DNA from: Pyrinomonadaceae bacterium
GTDB lineage: Bacteria > Acidobacteriota > Blastocatellia > Pyrinomonadales > Pyrinomonadaceae
Direction of reading: 5' to 3'
NCBI GenBank assembly: GCA_030841085.1
Contig: JAVEDP010000004.1
Coordinates: 176,404 to 240,403, forward strand
DNA: 64,000 bases
The position numbers and the translations under genes are program-made. Shown here one piece after another: positions 1-8,105 of this stretch. Every line of letters begins with the position of its first letter. Within the stretch, counting starts at the first letter, position 1. Below the pieces are notes generated by a model. It was not told the DNA's origin. It ran no database searches and was given only the letters and a program-made list of their open reading frames with translations.

Positions 1-62
1 TCACGAGCTATTCTCAAAATGTTCTTGTCCGCCTATTTTTTTAAACCCAGGATTGAAGAAGT

Positions 63-121
63 TCAGAGTCCAACCTTCAGGTTGCCGTGCCGCGACAGAA
101 CAAGCTAAAGCTTGAACTCTG
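63..121. repeat. Dispersed palindromic element R1, copy 1
   Basis: The left arm CAGAGTCCAACCTTCAGGTTG and the right arm CAAGCTAAAGCTTGAACTCTG form an imperfect inverted repeat. A second copy of the same design lies at 61754-61812, upstream of a cytochrome gene. Function is unknown. It resembles a dispersed intergenic palindrome rather than a terminator, because no T-run follows. Confidence 0.6.
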
Positions 122-197
122 AAACCGCTGGCCTTTGTCCGGAATATGTTCGCGAAGAGCCGTCGCTTGAAACTATTGCTCTGGCTTTAGCAAGAAA

Positions 198-222
198 GGG
201 GACGCGATACCTCCGCGTCCCC
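198..222 (-). terminator. Candidate rho-independent terminator after the DUF465 gene
   Basis: A 9-bp perfect stem (GGGGACGCG / CGCGTCCCC) with a 7-nt loop is followed on the minus strand by TTTCTTGC. It lies about 90 nt past the DUF465 stop codon and could end the leftward tsaB-rimI-DUF465 transcript. The T-tract is short and interrupted. Confidence 0.45.
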
Positions 223-231
223 CGACAACTA

Positions 232-289
232 GTGGCCCAGACTTTAGTCTGTGGCTGCGAGGCTGGCACAGACTAAAGTCTATGCCACT
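232..289. repeat. Dispersed palindromic element R2, copy 1
   Basis: The arms GTGGCCCAGACTTTAGTCTG and CAGACTAAAGTCTATGCCAC form an imperfect inverted repeat. Each arm itself contains the palindrome AGACTTTAGTCT or a close version of it. A half copy (AGTGGCATAGACTTTAG) is found at 63876-63892, at the other end of the window, where it is interrupted by a probable insertion sequence. Confidence 0.6.
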
Positions 290-309
290 CACTTGCCTTT
301 CGCTCTGCC

Positions 310-561
310 TTAGTGGCTCATAGTTTCAGTTTTCTGATGCTGCATCATTATGGAGTACATCTGATCTTTAAGCGCTAATTTCTTCTTCTTCAGCGTAACT
401 TCTTCCAGTTGTTCTTCGTCGCTCGGATAAGCCAGGTTTGATAATTCACTCAACCGTTGCTCGTATCGCGTGTGTTCGCGGGCCAACTCCCGGAATTCGG
501 GATCTTGATTAATCAGTTCTTCCTTCAGCAAATCCGCAGTTGTAACATCCATTTCGCGCAT
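310..561 (-). CDS. DUF465/YdcH-family small protein
   Basis: An 83-residue, highly charged, probably alpha-helical protein. The central HTRYEQRLSEL segment and the LKKKKLALKDQM segment match the DUF465 (YdcH) family, whose members are 60-80 residues and form short helical hairpins of unknown function. A strong AAGGAGAC precedes the ATG at 561, only 2-3 nt away. The second ATG (residue 4) has a more normal spacing of about 11 nt, so either start is possible. It lies 110 nt downstream of rimI and may be the last gene of that transcript. Confidence 0.85.
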   Translation of the reverse strand: MREMDVTTADLLKEELINQDPEFRELAREHTRYEQRLSELSNLAYPSDEEQLEEVTLKKKKLALKDQMYSIMMQHQKTETMSH

Positions 562-671
562 GTCTCCTTTCAGACGATGGGACTGGCAAGAATAGTTTGC
601 GAGAGGTAATCGGAAGGCCTCTCAGAAATGTTTGGGACACGAAAAAATGGTAGCCCAATTACTCGCACGGA

Positions 672-1187
672 TCAAGCGTTTCGACCCAGTTGGATTGTCA
701 TTACCAGGGCATCTTCAGTAGGATCGCAGTAATAATTTTTCCGGCGCGCAGTCAGGCTAAACCCGCACTTTTCATAAAGTGACAGCGCCGCAGTATTTCC
801 CGCCCGCAACTCGAGAAAAGCCGCAGCGACGCCGCGACGTTTGCCCTCTTCCAAAATGCGATCTAGCAAAGTAAGACCGATGCCCTGGCGGCGATACCTA
901 TCGCGAACGGCGACATTGTTGATATGTAGTTCGTTTGCGCCGACGCGCGCGACGATGTATGCCGCAAGCGTGTGCGAAACGCGGGGCGCCTTGGACTGCG
1001 GTGCGCGCGCGACGAGCATTAAGTCGCGATTACCGCCTTGCAGCTCGGCGTAGTATGCGGCCCAGCCCCATCGGCTCAATCCGGATTGCTCCTCTATTTC
1101 GACGACTTCAAGCAGATCGTGCTCGGTCATCCGACTTATGGAAAAACCGTTGCCGAGTTTCTCGAAGGCTTGCTCGGTTATTGCCAT
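672..1187 (-). CDS. rimI: Ribosomal-protein-alanine N-acetyltransferase RimI
   Basis: A GNAT-fold acetyltransferase of 171 residues. The acetyl-CoA-binding signature RRQGIG is at residues 99-104, followed by the FLELRAGNTAALSLYEKCGF segment (114-133) typical of RimI, which acetylates the N-terminal alanine of ribosomal protein S18 in model bacteria. The ATG at 1187 overlaps the tsaB stop by 10 nt. The tsaB-rimI order is a very common bacterial pairing and supports RimI over a generic GNAT. Length is slightly above the usual 145-160, due to about 15 extra N-terminal residues. Confidence 0.9.
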   Translation of the reverse strand: MAITEQAFEKLGNGFSISRMTEHDLLEVVEIEEQSGLSRWGWAAYYAELQGGNRDLMLVARAPQSKAPRVSHTLAAYIVARVGANELHINNVAVRDRYRRQGIGLTLLDRILEEGKRRGVAAAFLELRAGNTAALSLYEKCGFSLTARRKNYYCDPTEDALVMTIQLGRNA

Positions 1188-1924
1188 GCCTGATTTATCT
1201 CAGCGTCGGAAGGCCGCACGTATTTCGCGCGAAGAGATTCGGCCGTTTCAAACTGCCCCGCTGCAAAGAGTCGCAGCGCCAGGGCAGAAACGCTTTGGGC
1301 CAAAGAGGTTCGCGGCTGCGCGATCTGCCAACCGTTCGAGTCAATGCCAGTTTGCGTCGTTCGCTCGACGAAAGTAATACCATGCTGCACGGCGTAATCT
1401 TGCAGCAGCGTTCGATGAACCAATGCGCCCGGGCCGGTCCAAACAAGACTCGGAGACTCGTGATAGCGGTCGATAAGTTTGGGCGGCGACAAATGGGCGG
1501 CGGTATCCAGTTCAGTTAGTTCGTCCGCGGAAACAGAAAACATTTGCGCGAAAACTTCGCCGCGGCCCGCAGGCAAGAGGGCAACGGTTGCGTGCGACGG
1601 ACCTGCACTTTGCGCTATCGCATTGAGTGTTGGCACTCCGACGCATGGACGTTCTAACGTGGCTGCTAATGCTTTCAACGTCGCGATTCCTATTCTTAGA
1701 CCAGTAAAACTACCTGGCCCGGACGCACACGCAAAGAGATCGATATCCGCGAGCCTTATGCCAGCATCATTCAAACATTCATTGATGTCGGACAAGAGGC
1801 TGTTCGAATGCGAGACTTTAGAATCACCTTCTCTCGTCGCCAGCGCGTCAGCTCCACGGGCAACACAAATGGTTCCACCAATCGTCGCCGTTTCCAAACT
1901 CAAAATGACAGGTACGCTAGTCAC
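1178..1924 (-). CDS. tsaB: TsaB, tRNA threonylcarbamoyladenosine biosynthesis subunit
   Basis: A 248-residue ASKHA-fold protein. The N-terminal VILSLETATIGG strand and the SGPGSFTGLRIG motif (68-79) are diagnostic of TsaB (YeaZ). TsaB is the non-catalytic partner that dimerises with TsaD and works with TsaE to put threonylcarbamoyl on A37 of ANN-decoding tRNAs in the cytoplasm. It overlaps rimI by 10 nt and follows the nucleotidyltransferase gene by 8 nt, so these genes are probably co-transcribed. tsaD and tsaE are not in the window. Confidence 0.92.
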   Translation of the reverse strand: MTSVPVILSLETATIGGTICVARGADALATREGDSKVSHSNSLLSDINECLNDAGIRLADIDLFACASGPGSFTGLRIGIATLKALAATLERPCVGVPTLNAIAQSAGPSHATVALLPAGRGEVFAQMFSVSADELTELDTAAHLSPPKLIDRYHESPSLVWTGPGALVHRTLLQDYAVQHGITFVERTTQTGIDSNGWQIAQPRTSLAQSVSALALRLFAAGQFETAESLRAKYVRPSDAEINQAWQ

Positions 1925-1932
1925 AGCAAAAA

Positions 1933-3006
1933 TCAGTGTTCCTGCAATTCATCGCCGCCGGGCATCGCGAAGCGCACTACGCGCGCAAGACAGTTTGCGA
2001 GTTGATAAGGCAGGCGCGGCAATTCATTCAGTCGTCCGTGGACGCTGATGGTCGCGATGATCGGGTTTGGCCAGCGCTGTCGCAAGCCGTCAATCAGCCC
2101 TGAAGGTCGTCGCCAGACTTCGGCCATCGGAACTGGATGATTCATGGGCGCTTGATACCTGGCGTACGGGTTGGACCACTGCTGTAAGACGTGGCCCACC
2201 AGCCACTCGGGAACCGGAAGCGCTCGCATCTTTAACGGCAACTTATCTGTACGCGCTCCCAGCAGCCGGTGCGCCAAACCGAACGCGCTCAGAATCCAAC
2301 TTGCCCTGATTGTGTCCCGGCCCAGGCATAGCTCCCAGTCAAAGTTTGGCGCCGGAGATTCCATTGCCGCCGCAACATCGCAAAGCCACAACGGTCGCCA
2401 GGCCCCGTGTTTCAAAAGATGAATGCACATAAGAGCGACATGGTCCTCGTCACACAGCACCCGCACTTGTTCCTGTCCAAGCCGATGCACCTTTGATCGA
2501 CTGAAAAGATCCTCAACGGTTCGATTGCCAATTTCTGAGAAGTTTCGATGGAGATCGATCCAGCAGTCGCTGCCCTCAGGACTAGCAAACAATTGTGAGA
2601 CGGCCTGGTGATCGCTGGAGCGAACGCAGATGTCGATGTCGCCATAAGGACGTAGCGTTCGGTTTGGATAGAGTCCCGCGGCCGCCCAACCCTTGGCCAG
2701 GATTGCATCCAGCGACGCCTCGCGCAGCAGCCGAAATACCTTCTCAATTTTTTGTTCCTGTATTTCCGCCTGTAACGATTGGAGTCGATAAGCCTGATGA
2801 AGCAATTCACCGGACGAAGACTTGCGCAGCGGGCTGCGATCGACAACGCGCCAGCCAAGTGACGCCGCTCCGGATCCCATTAGCAACGGCGCGATCTGAT
2901 CCAGCTCTGGTTCCGAAAGATCGAATGGCGGTAAATCCTCGGCACGCCAGGATCCCCGCAATGCGCGGGCAACCAGTTCGCCCTGAGCTCTTGAGGTTCC
3001 TCTCAT
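1933..3006 (-). CDS. Uncharacterised nucleotidyltransferase family protein (NTP_transf_5-like)
   Basis: A 357-residue protein matching the NTP_transf_5 group. The KGWA motif is at 105-108 and the metal-binding RPYGDIDI at 119-126, where the two Asp residues are spaced as in the polymerase-beta nucleotidyltransferase fold. Substrate and product are unknown for most of this family. It sits 18 nt downstream of an HprK-like kinase gene; this pairing recurs in bacterial polysaccharide and peptide-tailoring loci. No obvious defect is seen. The assignment rests on motif and context. Confidence 0.7.
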   Translation of the reverse strand: MRGTSRAQGELVARALRGSWRAEDLPPFDLSEPELDQIAPLLMGSGAASLGWRVVDRSPLRKSSSGELLHQAYRLQSLQAEIQEQKIEKVFRLLREASLDAILAKGWAAAGLYPNRTLRPYGDIDICVRSSDHQAVSQLFASPEGSDCWIDLHRNFSEIGNRTVEDLFSRSKVHRLGQEQVRVLCDEDHVALMCIHLLKHGAWRPLWLCDVAAAMESPAPNFDWELCLGRDTIRASWILSAFGLAHRLLGARTDKLPLKMRALPVPEWLVGHVLQQWSNPYARYQAPMNHPVPMAEVWRRPSGLIDGLRQRWPNPIIATISVHGRLNELPRLPYQLANCLARVVRFAMPGGDELQEH

Positions 3007-3024
3007 ACGCGAGTGACGCGGCGG

Positions 3025-3927
3025 CTATCCACGGTCCGCAATTCGGTCCATCCTTCTTAGCAGCGCAGCTACAAGGGAGGTCGTATCACCTCTTGTGCCC
3101 TTAAGAACTTCCGCCTGCTTTGTTACGTGGCGCAAAGTCGATAGCGCTTTCTCGGGACTCCGTCGCGCCGACACGGTGTTAAAGAGCATCTCTAAAACAC
3201 CTTTGCCAGGTGACAACTTTCGCGGCCGCCAGCTCGCGCCACGCTTGTAACCGGTCATCAGAACCAAGCCCACCGGCAGCGGTTTCGTTCCTGACTTGCC
3301 ACCCAATTCGCCAACCGTCACTCGCGCTTGTTTGAACTCACCCTCTTCGCGAATTTCCAGCGGCTTTGCAAAAGGATGCACGAGCCCTTTAGAGTCGAAC
3401 ACAGCATACTCGTCGGAATAGTACGTTGCTCCGGCTCGAACAAGCGCGGCAACCAGCGTGGATTTTCCAGTGTAACTACGGCCGGGAATTACAATCGCTT
3501 TCCCTTTCCAACCCACCACGCCCGCATGAACGAAGACGCGAGTAGGAGCGAATTCGCCTACGAATAAACGCAAGTCCGATTCGAAACGATCGAAAACATC
3601 GTCGAGGTTCGTTGACCGCGTGATGCGCAAGTGATCGCCATAAAGCAAACTAAATCGCCGCACGTTGGCGCGCGGTCCAGCGCCGCCAACCAGAATTGAA
3701 TAGACGCGATCGACCACGGGCTTTGCGCTTTCCTGCCAACCAGCCGGCAAGTATTCGCAGGCGCGATCCAGGGCCGCGGCGTCGTTTGACCGAACGCCTA
3801 TCCGCACGCCGTAAGATTTCAGCGCAAAGCCTGCCGCCCATCCAAGGCCGTCGACCTTTTCCATCCCAGCCGAGGTCGTCTTCAGCCTTGGCATTGTTGA
3901 CTCGTGCATGACGTTAGTTTGAGACAC
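3025..3927 (-). CDS. HPr kinase-like P-loop protein
   Basis: A 300-residue protein. VFVHAG (131-136) corresponds to the conserved His region of HPr kinases, followed by a P-loop GRSYTGKS (149-156) and an acidic SDEY (171-174). True HprK phosphorylates Ser46 of HPr. This protein lacks the normal N-terminal domain and has no PTS gene nearby, so it belongs with HprK-related kinases of unknown target. The start used is GTG at 3927; ATGs at residues 7 and 12 are alternatives. The downstream nucleotidyltransferase suggests joint action on one substrate. Confidence 0.7.
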   Translation of the reverse strand: MSQTNVMHESTMPRLKTTSAGMEKVDGLGWAAGFALKSYGVRIGVRSNDAAALDRACEYLPAGWQESAKPVVDRVYSILVGGAGPRANVRRFSLLYGDHLRITRSTNLDDVFDRFESDLRLFVGEFAPTRVFVHAGVVGWKGKAIVIPGRSYTGKSTLVAALVRAGATYYSDEYAVFDSKGLVHPFAKPLEIREEGEFKQARVTVGELGGKSGTKPLPVGLVLMTGYKRGASWRPRKLSPGKGVLEMLFNTVSARRSPEKALSTLRHVTKQAEVLKGTRGDTTSLVAALLRRMDRIADRG

Positions 3928-3957
3928 TTGTTTTCAAATCTAAAAAAGGCTTGCGAC

Positions 3958-5226
3958 TTACTGCAACTGCTCGATCGAGAAACTGTCGAGTGAGATCACG
4001 CCAAAGATTGGGCAGGGCGAAGTGCTGCATCCTTCTCGGTGGACGCTAAGCTCAACGGCGTTGGTGGTCGGCTGCGTAGTAAACTCAAAACTGATCACGC
4101 TCCAACTGGTGGATCCCTTGGACAACGGCGGCGACTGGCCCAGTAGTTTGTTGGCTCCAGCATCAGTCACCGTAACGACTGGCAGACCGCCACTAACAAT
4201 CTCCTGCGAACGCGCTGCGAAATTTAGCTTGTAGTGCCGCGCGGGCTCCACTAAAAGCAATTGCGAAACGAGGTCAGTCCCGGGATTGGAGTCACCCGCG
4301 AATTCAATTCTCAAGTTCTTTAAGCCGGTATGGGGTTGGTTGGAATCCAAAGACACCGTCGTTGCTGGCAAGCGTCGGGGGATGCGCCAGTTAAAGCCAC
4401 CTTCATCAAAGCTTAAAGGCGACTCAAAGCCGCCATCAAAAATCTGATATGGCTGATTACCTGGCGCTGTGACGCCGTTGGCGGTACTCCAGAGCTGGTA
4501 CGCTTCTGCAAAACTTCTCTTGGCCAGAAGCTGGTTGATGAGATCGCGCCGCGCGTCATCATCGGTTGTGCCGGCAGCTTGAAACTGAACCATCGCCTCT
4601 TGTGCTTGCCCGTGGATCGCAAAAAACTTTGCCATCGTCGTATGTGCAGTCTTGCTGTTGATTCTCACCATCTGCTGCACCACTCTAGGATCGCCGTGCG
4701 ATAGATTCCACGCCAGGTCAATAAAGCCTGGCACTAGTTCCGGATTACTTTGGGCGGCCTGGTTCAAATCGTTGAAAGCCGAATCGTATTGCCCAAGGCG
4801 CAAAAGGAGATTTCCGCGCTGCCAGCGCGGCAACCCGTAGAAGGGTGCGCGCTTCACGGCTTCATCAAAGGCGGCCAGCGCGCCGGCGGTGTCGCCCATT
4901 TGGTCGCGAATAAGGCCAAGGTCGACCCAGAGTGAATAATCCGCCGGGCGAAGAGAAATAGCCCGCTCCATTGCTGCGGCAGATTCCGCCAGCGATTGCG
5001 AAAGCGTCAGCACAGCGGCACGTGCACGATACGCATCCGCATCCTTAGGCGACATCTCAACCGCCTTATCCGCAACCATCAGATTCCCGGTGGCCATGGA
5101 ATATTTCACGAAGATTCGCGACAGACCTAAATGCGCCGCCGAGTCAACGGCCCAGACGCACAAGCCTATGGCAATCAGAAGCAACAGCAGGCGAACAGGC
5201 GCCCGCTTAGAAATTTTCGCGTCCAC
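3958..5226 (-). CDS. Membrane-anchored TPR protein with C-terminal carbohydrate-binding-like domain
   Basis: A 422-residue protein with a GTG start. An N-terminal hydrophobic segment (about residues 12-32) serves as a signal anchor. TPR-like helical repeats occupy about 50-250, including the clear TPR-type PADYSLWVDLGLIRDQMGD segment. From about residue 270 a beta-rich region beginning DGGFESP resembles CBM4/9 or galactose-binding beta-sandwiches. It is probably periplasmic and may act as a scaffold in polysaccharide assembly. It lies in a minus-strand run with envelope genes but is separated from the upstream gene by a terminator. Confidence 0.65.
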   Translation of the reverse strand: MDAKISKRAPVRLLLLLIAIGLCVWAVDSAAHLGLSRIFVKYSMATGNLMVADKAVEMSPKDADAYRARAAVLTLSQSLAESAAAMERAISLRPADYSLWVDLGLIRDQMGDTAGALAAFDEAVKRAPFYGLPRWQRGNLLLRLGQYDSAFNDLNQAAQSNPELVPGFIDLAWNLSHGDPRVVQQMVRINSKTAHTTMAKFFAIHGQAQEAMVQFQAAGTTDDDARRDLINQLLAKRSFAEAYQLWSTANGVTAPGNQPYQIFDGGFESPLSFDEGGFNWRIPRRLPATTVSLDSNQPHTGLKNLRIEFAGDSNPGTDLVSQLLLVEPARHYKLNFAARSQEIVSGGLPVVTVTDAGANKLLGQSPPLSKGSTSWSVISFEFTTQPTTNAVELSVHREGCSTSPCPIFGVISLDSFSIEQLQ

Positions 5227-5280
5227 AGTTTTAGAAATTGTTAGCCCGTTGTGCCGGGCGTTGAATCAGAATGGAGTGAC

Positions 5281-5328
5281 TAAAGAAAAAGCGTGCCTGC
5301 TCCTTGCGGAGGGCACGCCTTTCTTTAG
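5281..5328 (-). terminator. Rho-independent terminator after the FecR-like gene
   Basis: On the minus strand the stem pairs GCGTGCC with GGCACGC, with inner CTCC/GGAG pairing around GCAA, and TTTTTC follows directly. It lies 20-70 nt past the stop of the 5349-6017 gene. Flanking AAAGAAA/TTTCTTT makes it partly bidirectional. This is the best terminator in the window. Confidence 0.75.
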
Positions 5329-5348
5329 CTTCTACGTTAACCGATTAC

Positions 5349-6017
5349 TTATGGTGTGCCGGGGCTGGGATTGCCACCGCCACTAAACCCAAAAATAAGC
5401 CCACCGGCCAGGAGTCCGCCAGCGATGACGACAGCAGCGATAGTGCCTGCGCCAATGCCACCTGCGGTTGTCGCTGCGGCACCGGCTGCTGCTGAACCCG
5501 CGCCTGCGCCCGGCGCACAGAAGTTAAGTGGCGCGCCTCCGCCCTGGTTGTTGCTCTCCTGTACTTTCTCTTGTTGTTCGGTATCAATCTGACCTTGCGT
5601 CCCCTTCTTCGTCTTCAGCACTACGCAGCCTGATAACACCTTCACGTTGACCTTACAGGGTTCCACAATGGCTCCCGCAAGCGCGGCGGGCGGGCAATCA
5701 AATGCCAGCACGACCTTACTGTTCGGCGCTAGATCCAAAGTGCCGAGTGGACCAAGATCAATCGTCGCGCTGGTGCCGTCCGGTGTTTCAATGATGGCGC
5801 CCGTCGCGAGGCTACCGCCACTGGCGGTACTGTTGCCGTTCACCAGGATCGGCCGGTTGCCGCTGGTGCTAACTCTGACGATGAGTTGCTGCTGCACAAG
5901 CATCGCATAGGAGGGCGAAACCGTGCTGGCAAAACTCAATTGAATGGAAATCTGGGCCACAGCAAATGCCACAAATACGGCGATTGCCTTTATACTTTTC
6001 CGTTGTCTTATACTCAT
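5349..6017 (-). CDS. Exported FecR-like hypothetical protein with C-terminal membrane segment
   Basis: About 222 residues from the ATG at 6017; a TTG 12 codons upstream is possible but less likely. It has an N-terminal signal sequence, then a beta-rich region with an SGNRPILVNG...GAIIETPDGTSATIDLG pattern like FecR-type periplasmic domains. A Gly/Ala-rich stretch and a hydrophobic helix (GTIAAVVIAGGLLAGGLIFG) lie near the C-terminus. Four cysteines in the mature part could form disulphides. No sigma/anti-sigma gene is adjacent, so a signalling role is not supported. It is flanked by its own promoter candidate and terminator and is probably monocistronic. Confidence 0.6.
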   Translation of the reverse strand: MSIRQRKSIKAIAVFVAFAVAQISIQLSFASTVSPSYAMLVQQQLIVRVSTSGNRPILVNGNSTASGGSLATGAIIETPDGTSATIDLGPLGTLDLAPNSKVVLAFDCPPAALAGAIVEPCKVNVKVLSGCVVLKTKKGTQGQIDTEQQEKVQESNNQGGGAPLNFCAPGAGAGSAAAGAAATTAGGIGAGTIAAVVIAGGLLAGGLIFGFSGGGNPSPGTP

Positions 6018-6081
6018 AGTTAATTGTCCCTTCACTTGGTGACGCACTGGCAAGAACTGATTTTTCGCCCTGAGAGGCCGC

Positions 6082-6111
6082 AGTCTACAGCGGTTTACCC
6101 ATACAGGTCAA
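6082..6111 (-). promoter_or_regulatory. Candidate sigma-70-type promoter for the FecR-like gene
   Basis: On the minus strand, TTGACC and TAGACT are separated by 18 nt, giving 5/6 and 4/6 matches to the -35 and -10 consensus. The predicted start site would be about 60 nt upstream of the ATG at 6017. The assignment is by consensus only. Confidence 0.35.
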
Positions 6112-6173
6112 TGCTTTTTGCGTCTGATTGGGCGGACTCGTCAAGATACACTCTATAAAGTGGCAAACTACCC

Positions 6174-8105
6174 CTATTTCTTGACGAACCGCTGGTAAAA
6201 CTCGTCCGCTAGCCGCGGATCAAGCGTTTTTAAAGTTCGATATTCCTCCAGAGCCCCCAGCTTATTCCCCGTCGCAGTGTAGGCTACGGCCAAATTGAAA
6301 TGGGCCTCTGCATAGCTTGGCTTGAGGGCAGTCGCAGCCTTAAAGGATGTGACTGCCTCCTGATAACGCTTCGTCCTGACGTAAACTTTGCCCAGATTGT
6401 TTTGGGTTTCAGCACTTTCCGGACGCAAGGAAAGTGTTTTTACATAAGCCGCGATCGCTTGATCAAAGTCGCCAGTCTGATAAGCCGCTGCCCCTAGATT
6501 ATTGTAGGCATCGACGAAGTCCGGCCTGAGCTCGATCGCTTTTTGAAAAGCGGAAATTGCCTCTTTGAATTGCCGCTGGTTGAAGTAAGCAGTCCCCAGA
6601 TTGTAGTAAGCTTCGGGAAAGTCAGGTCGCAGCTCCAAAGCCTTTTTGATATCTTCGACAGCGCCCGGGTAATCGCCAAGCTTATTCAAAATCAAGCCGA
6701 GATTATTAAGCGCCTTCGGATAGTTTGGCCGCAGCCGTAACGCCTCTTTATAAGCAGCTACTGCTTTTTGATAATACTGCTGGGCTTCGGCTTTCTCACT
6801 ATGTTCCACAATTTGCGCATAAGCGTAACCAAGATTGTTATGCGCCACGGGATTATCGGATTGCAAACGAATTGCTTCCTGCAGCTCGGTCGCGGCCTGT
6901 CGCGGATCGTTCAACGCGATTAACAGACTTCCCAAATTCGTTCGCGCCTCAGCATAGTCCGGCTTCAGGCGAATCGCCTCGCGGTACGCTTTGGTGGCTT
7001 CAGGAAACTTGCCCAACATGTAATAAGCGTTGCCCAGATTGTATTGAACTTCGGCAGACTCTCGACTAGCGCTCGCAGCTTGTAAAAACTTCTCCAGCGC
7101 GTTGCTGTATTGCTCGGTGATGTAATACGCCGCGCCGAGATTGTTAAGAGCTTCGGCATCACTTGGATTGATGCGAAGCGCATTGCTGAAAGCGTCGATG
7201 GCTTCTTTATAGCTGCCGCTCTTAAAGAAACTGGCGCCCAGGTTGTTGTAGGCAACCGCGTCGTTTGGTTTCAGCGTGACTGTTTTCTGCAATGCCTCGA
7301 TTGATTTCGCCTCAAGATTCAATCGATCGTAAGCAAAACCTAAATTACTGAACGCCCCCGCGTTGTCGGGTTGGAGACGGACAACTTCTTCATAAGCCTT
7401 TACCGCCTCGGCATATTGATTGAGGCCCAGATAAGTATCGCCAAGCGCGTTCAAAGCCTCCGGCCAATCGGGTTTGTGTCGAACGGCTTCCTTGAATGCT
7501 GCCAACGCGTCTGTTTGTTTTTCACCTGCCGCATAAGCAATGCCGATATTGAAAAGGGCATCCGCGTCGTCAGGCTTGGCTGCGAGTGCTTTCTTGAATG
7601 CGTCTACGGCTTCGGCGTTTTTGCCCGTGCTGAAGTAGGCAGCGCCCAGGTTGTTGTAAATCGTAGCGTCTTTGGGGATGTGCTTAGCCGCATTCAGGTA
7701 GGCCTCAATCGCATGAGCAAAGTCGCCGAGATCGTAATAAGTGTTGCCCTGCGCTTTGAAAGCCTCGCCCTGATCCGCGTCTGACAATTTAGCATCCACT
7801 ACCTCAGGCTCGCCGGGTTGCGGACGAGGCCGTCTGCGGTCGGGAGTATTTCGCGCAACTTCAGGACGCGCAGGTCTTGGTTGGCGCCTGACCACCAGCA
7901 TTGACGCGCCGCCGACAATGTCGCGCACGCGCTGCGGCCGCTTAAACACGATAGCGGCGCCCCCCATAATGTCCTGACCCTGAAACGCACTGGCGCCGCC
8001 GGATTGCGGAACCATCACGTAGGCAAGGGCCGAGCCAAGTGGCAGACAAACTGATAGGGCCAACAGCAGCGCCAGCAAACGATTGAAGGCGGAAGTTCTA
8101 ATCAT
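6174..8105 (-). CDS. Exported TPR-repeat protein (about 14-15 TPRs)
   Basis: A 643-residue protein starting at the ATG at 8105, which overlaps the upstream ligase stop as ATGA; upstream in-frame codons read antisense-like Arg-rich sequence. A signal peptide (LLALLLALSVCLPLGSALA) is followed by an Arg/Pro-rich linker. From about residue 110 to the end there are consecutive 34-residue tetratricopeptide repeats with the recurring NNLGAAYF and AIELRPDF patterns. TPR arrays are protein-binding scaffolds. Coupling to an O-antigen ligase suggests a periplasmic role in glycan assembly or export. Confidence 0.8.
   Translation of the reverse strand: MIRTSAFNRLLALLLALSVCLPLGSALAYVMVPQSGGASAFQGQDIMGGAAIVFKRPQRVRDIVGGASMLVVRRQPRPARPEVARNTPDRRRPRPQPGEPEVVDAKLSDADQGEAFKAQGNTYYDLGDFAHAIEAYLNAAKHIPKDATIYNNLGAAYFSTGKNAEAVDAFKKALAAKPDDADALFNIGIAYAAGEKQTDALAAFKEAVRHKPDWPEALNALGDTYLGLNQYAEAVKAYEEVVRLQPDNAGAFSNLGFAYDRLNLEAKSIEALQKTVTLKPNDAVAYNNLGASFFKSGSYKEAIDAFSNALRINPSDAEALNNLGAAYYITEQYSNALEKFLQAASASRESAEVQYNLGNAYYMLGKFPEATKAYREAIRLKPDYAEARTNLGSLLIALNDPRQAATELQEAIRLQSDNPVAHNNLGYAYAQIVEHSEKAEAQQYYQKAVAAYKEALRLRPNYPKALNNLGLILNKLGDYPGAVEDIKKALELRPDFPEAYYNLGTAYFNQRQFKEAISAFQKAIELRPDFVDAYNNLGAAAYQTGDFDQAIAAYVKTLSLRPESAETQNNLGKVYVRTKRYQEAVTSFKAATALKPSYAEAHFNLAVAYTATGNKLGALEEYRTLKTLDPRLADEFYQRFVKK

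Noticed and set aside
935..1519. Plus-strand open frames inside tsaB/rimI and many other long antisense frames
   Set aside because: They are Arg/Ser-rich, show no family motifs and are explained by the codon use of real genes on the opposite strand.
1933..6017. Lasso-peptide biosynthesis cluster suggested by HprK-like, nucleotidyltransferase and a distant AsnB gene
   Set aside because: No precursor peptide, lasso protease or PqqD-like gene is seen, and AsnB lies 13 kb away in the glycan locus.
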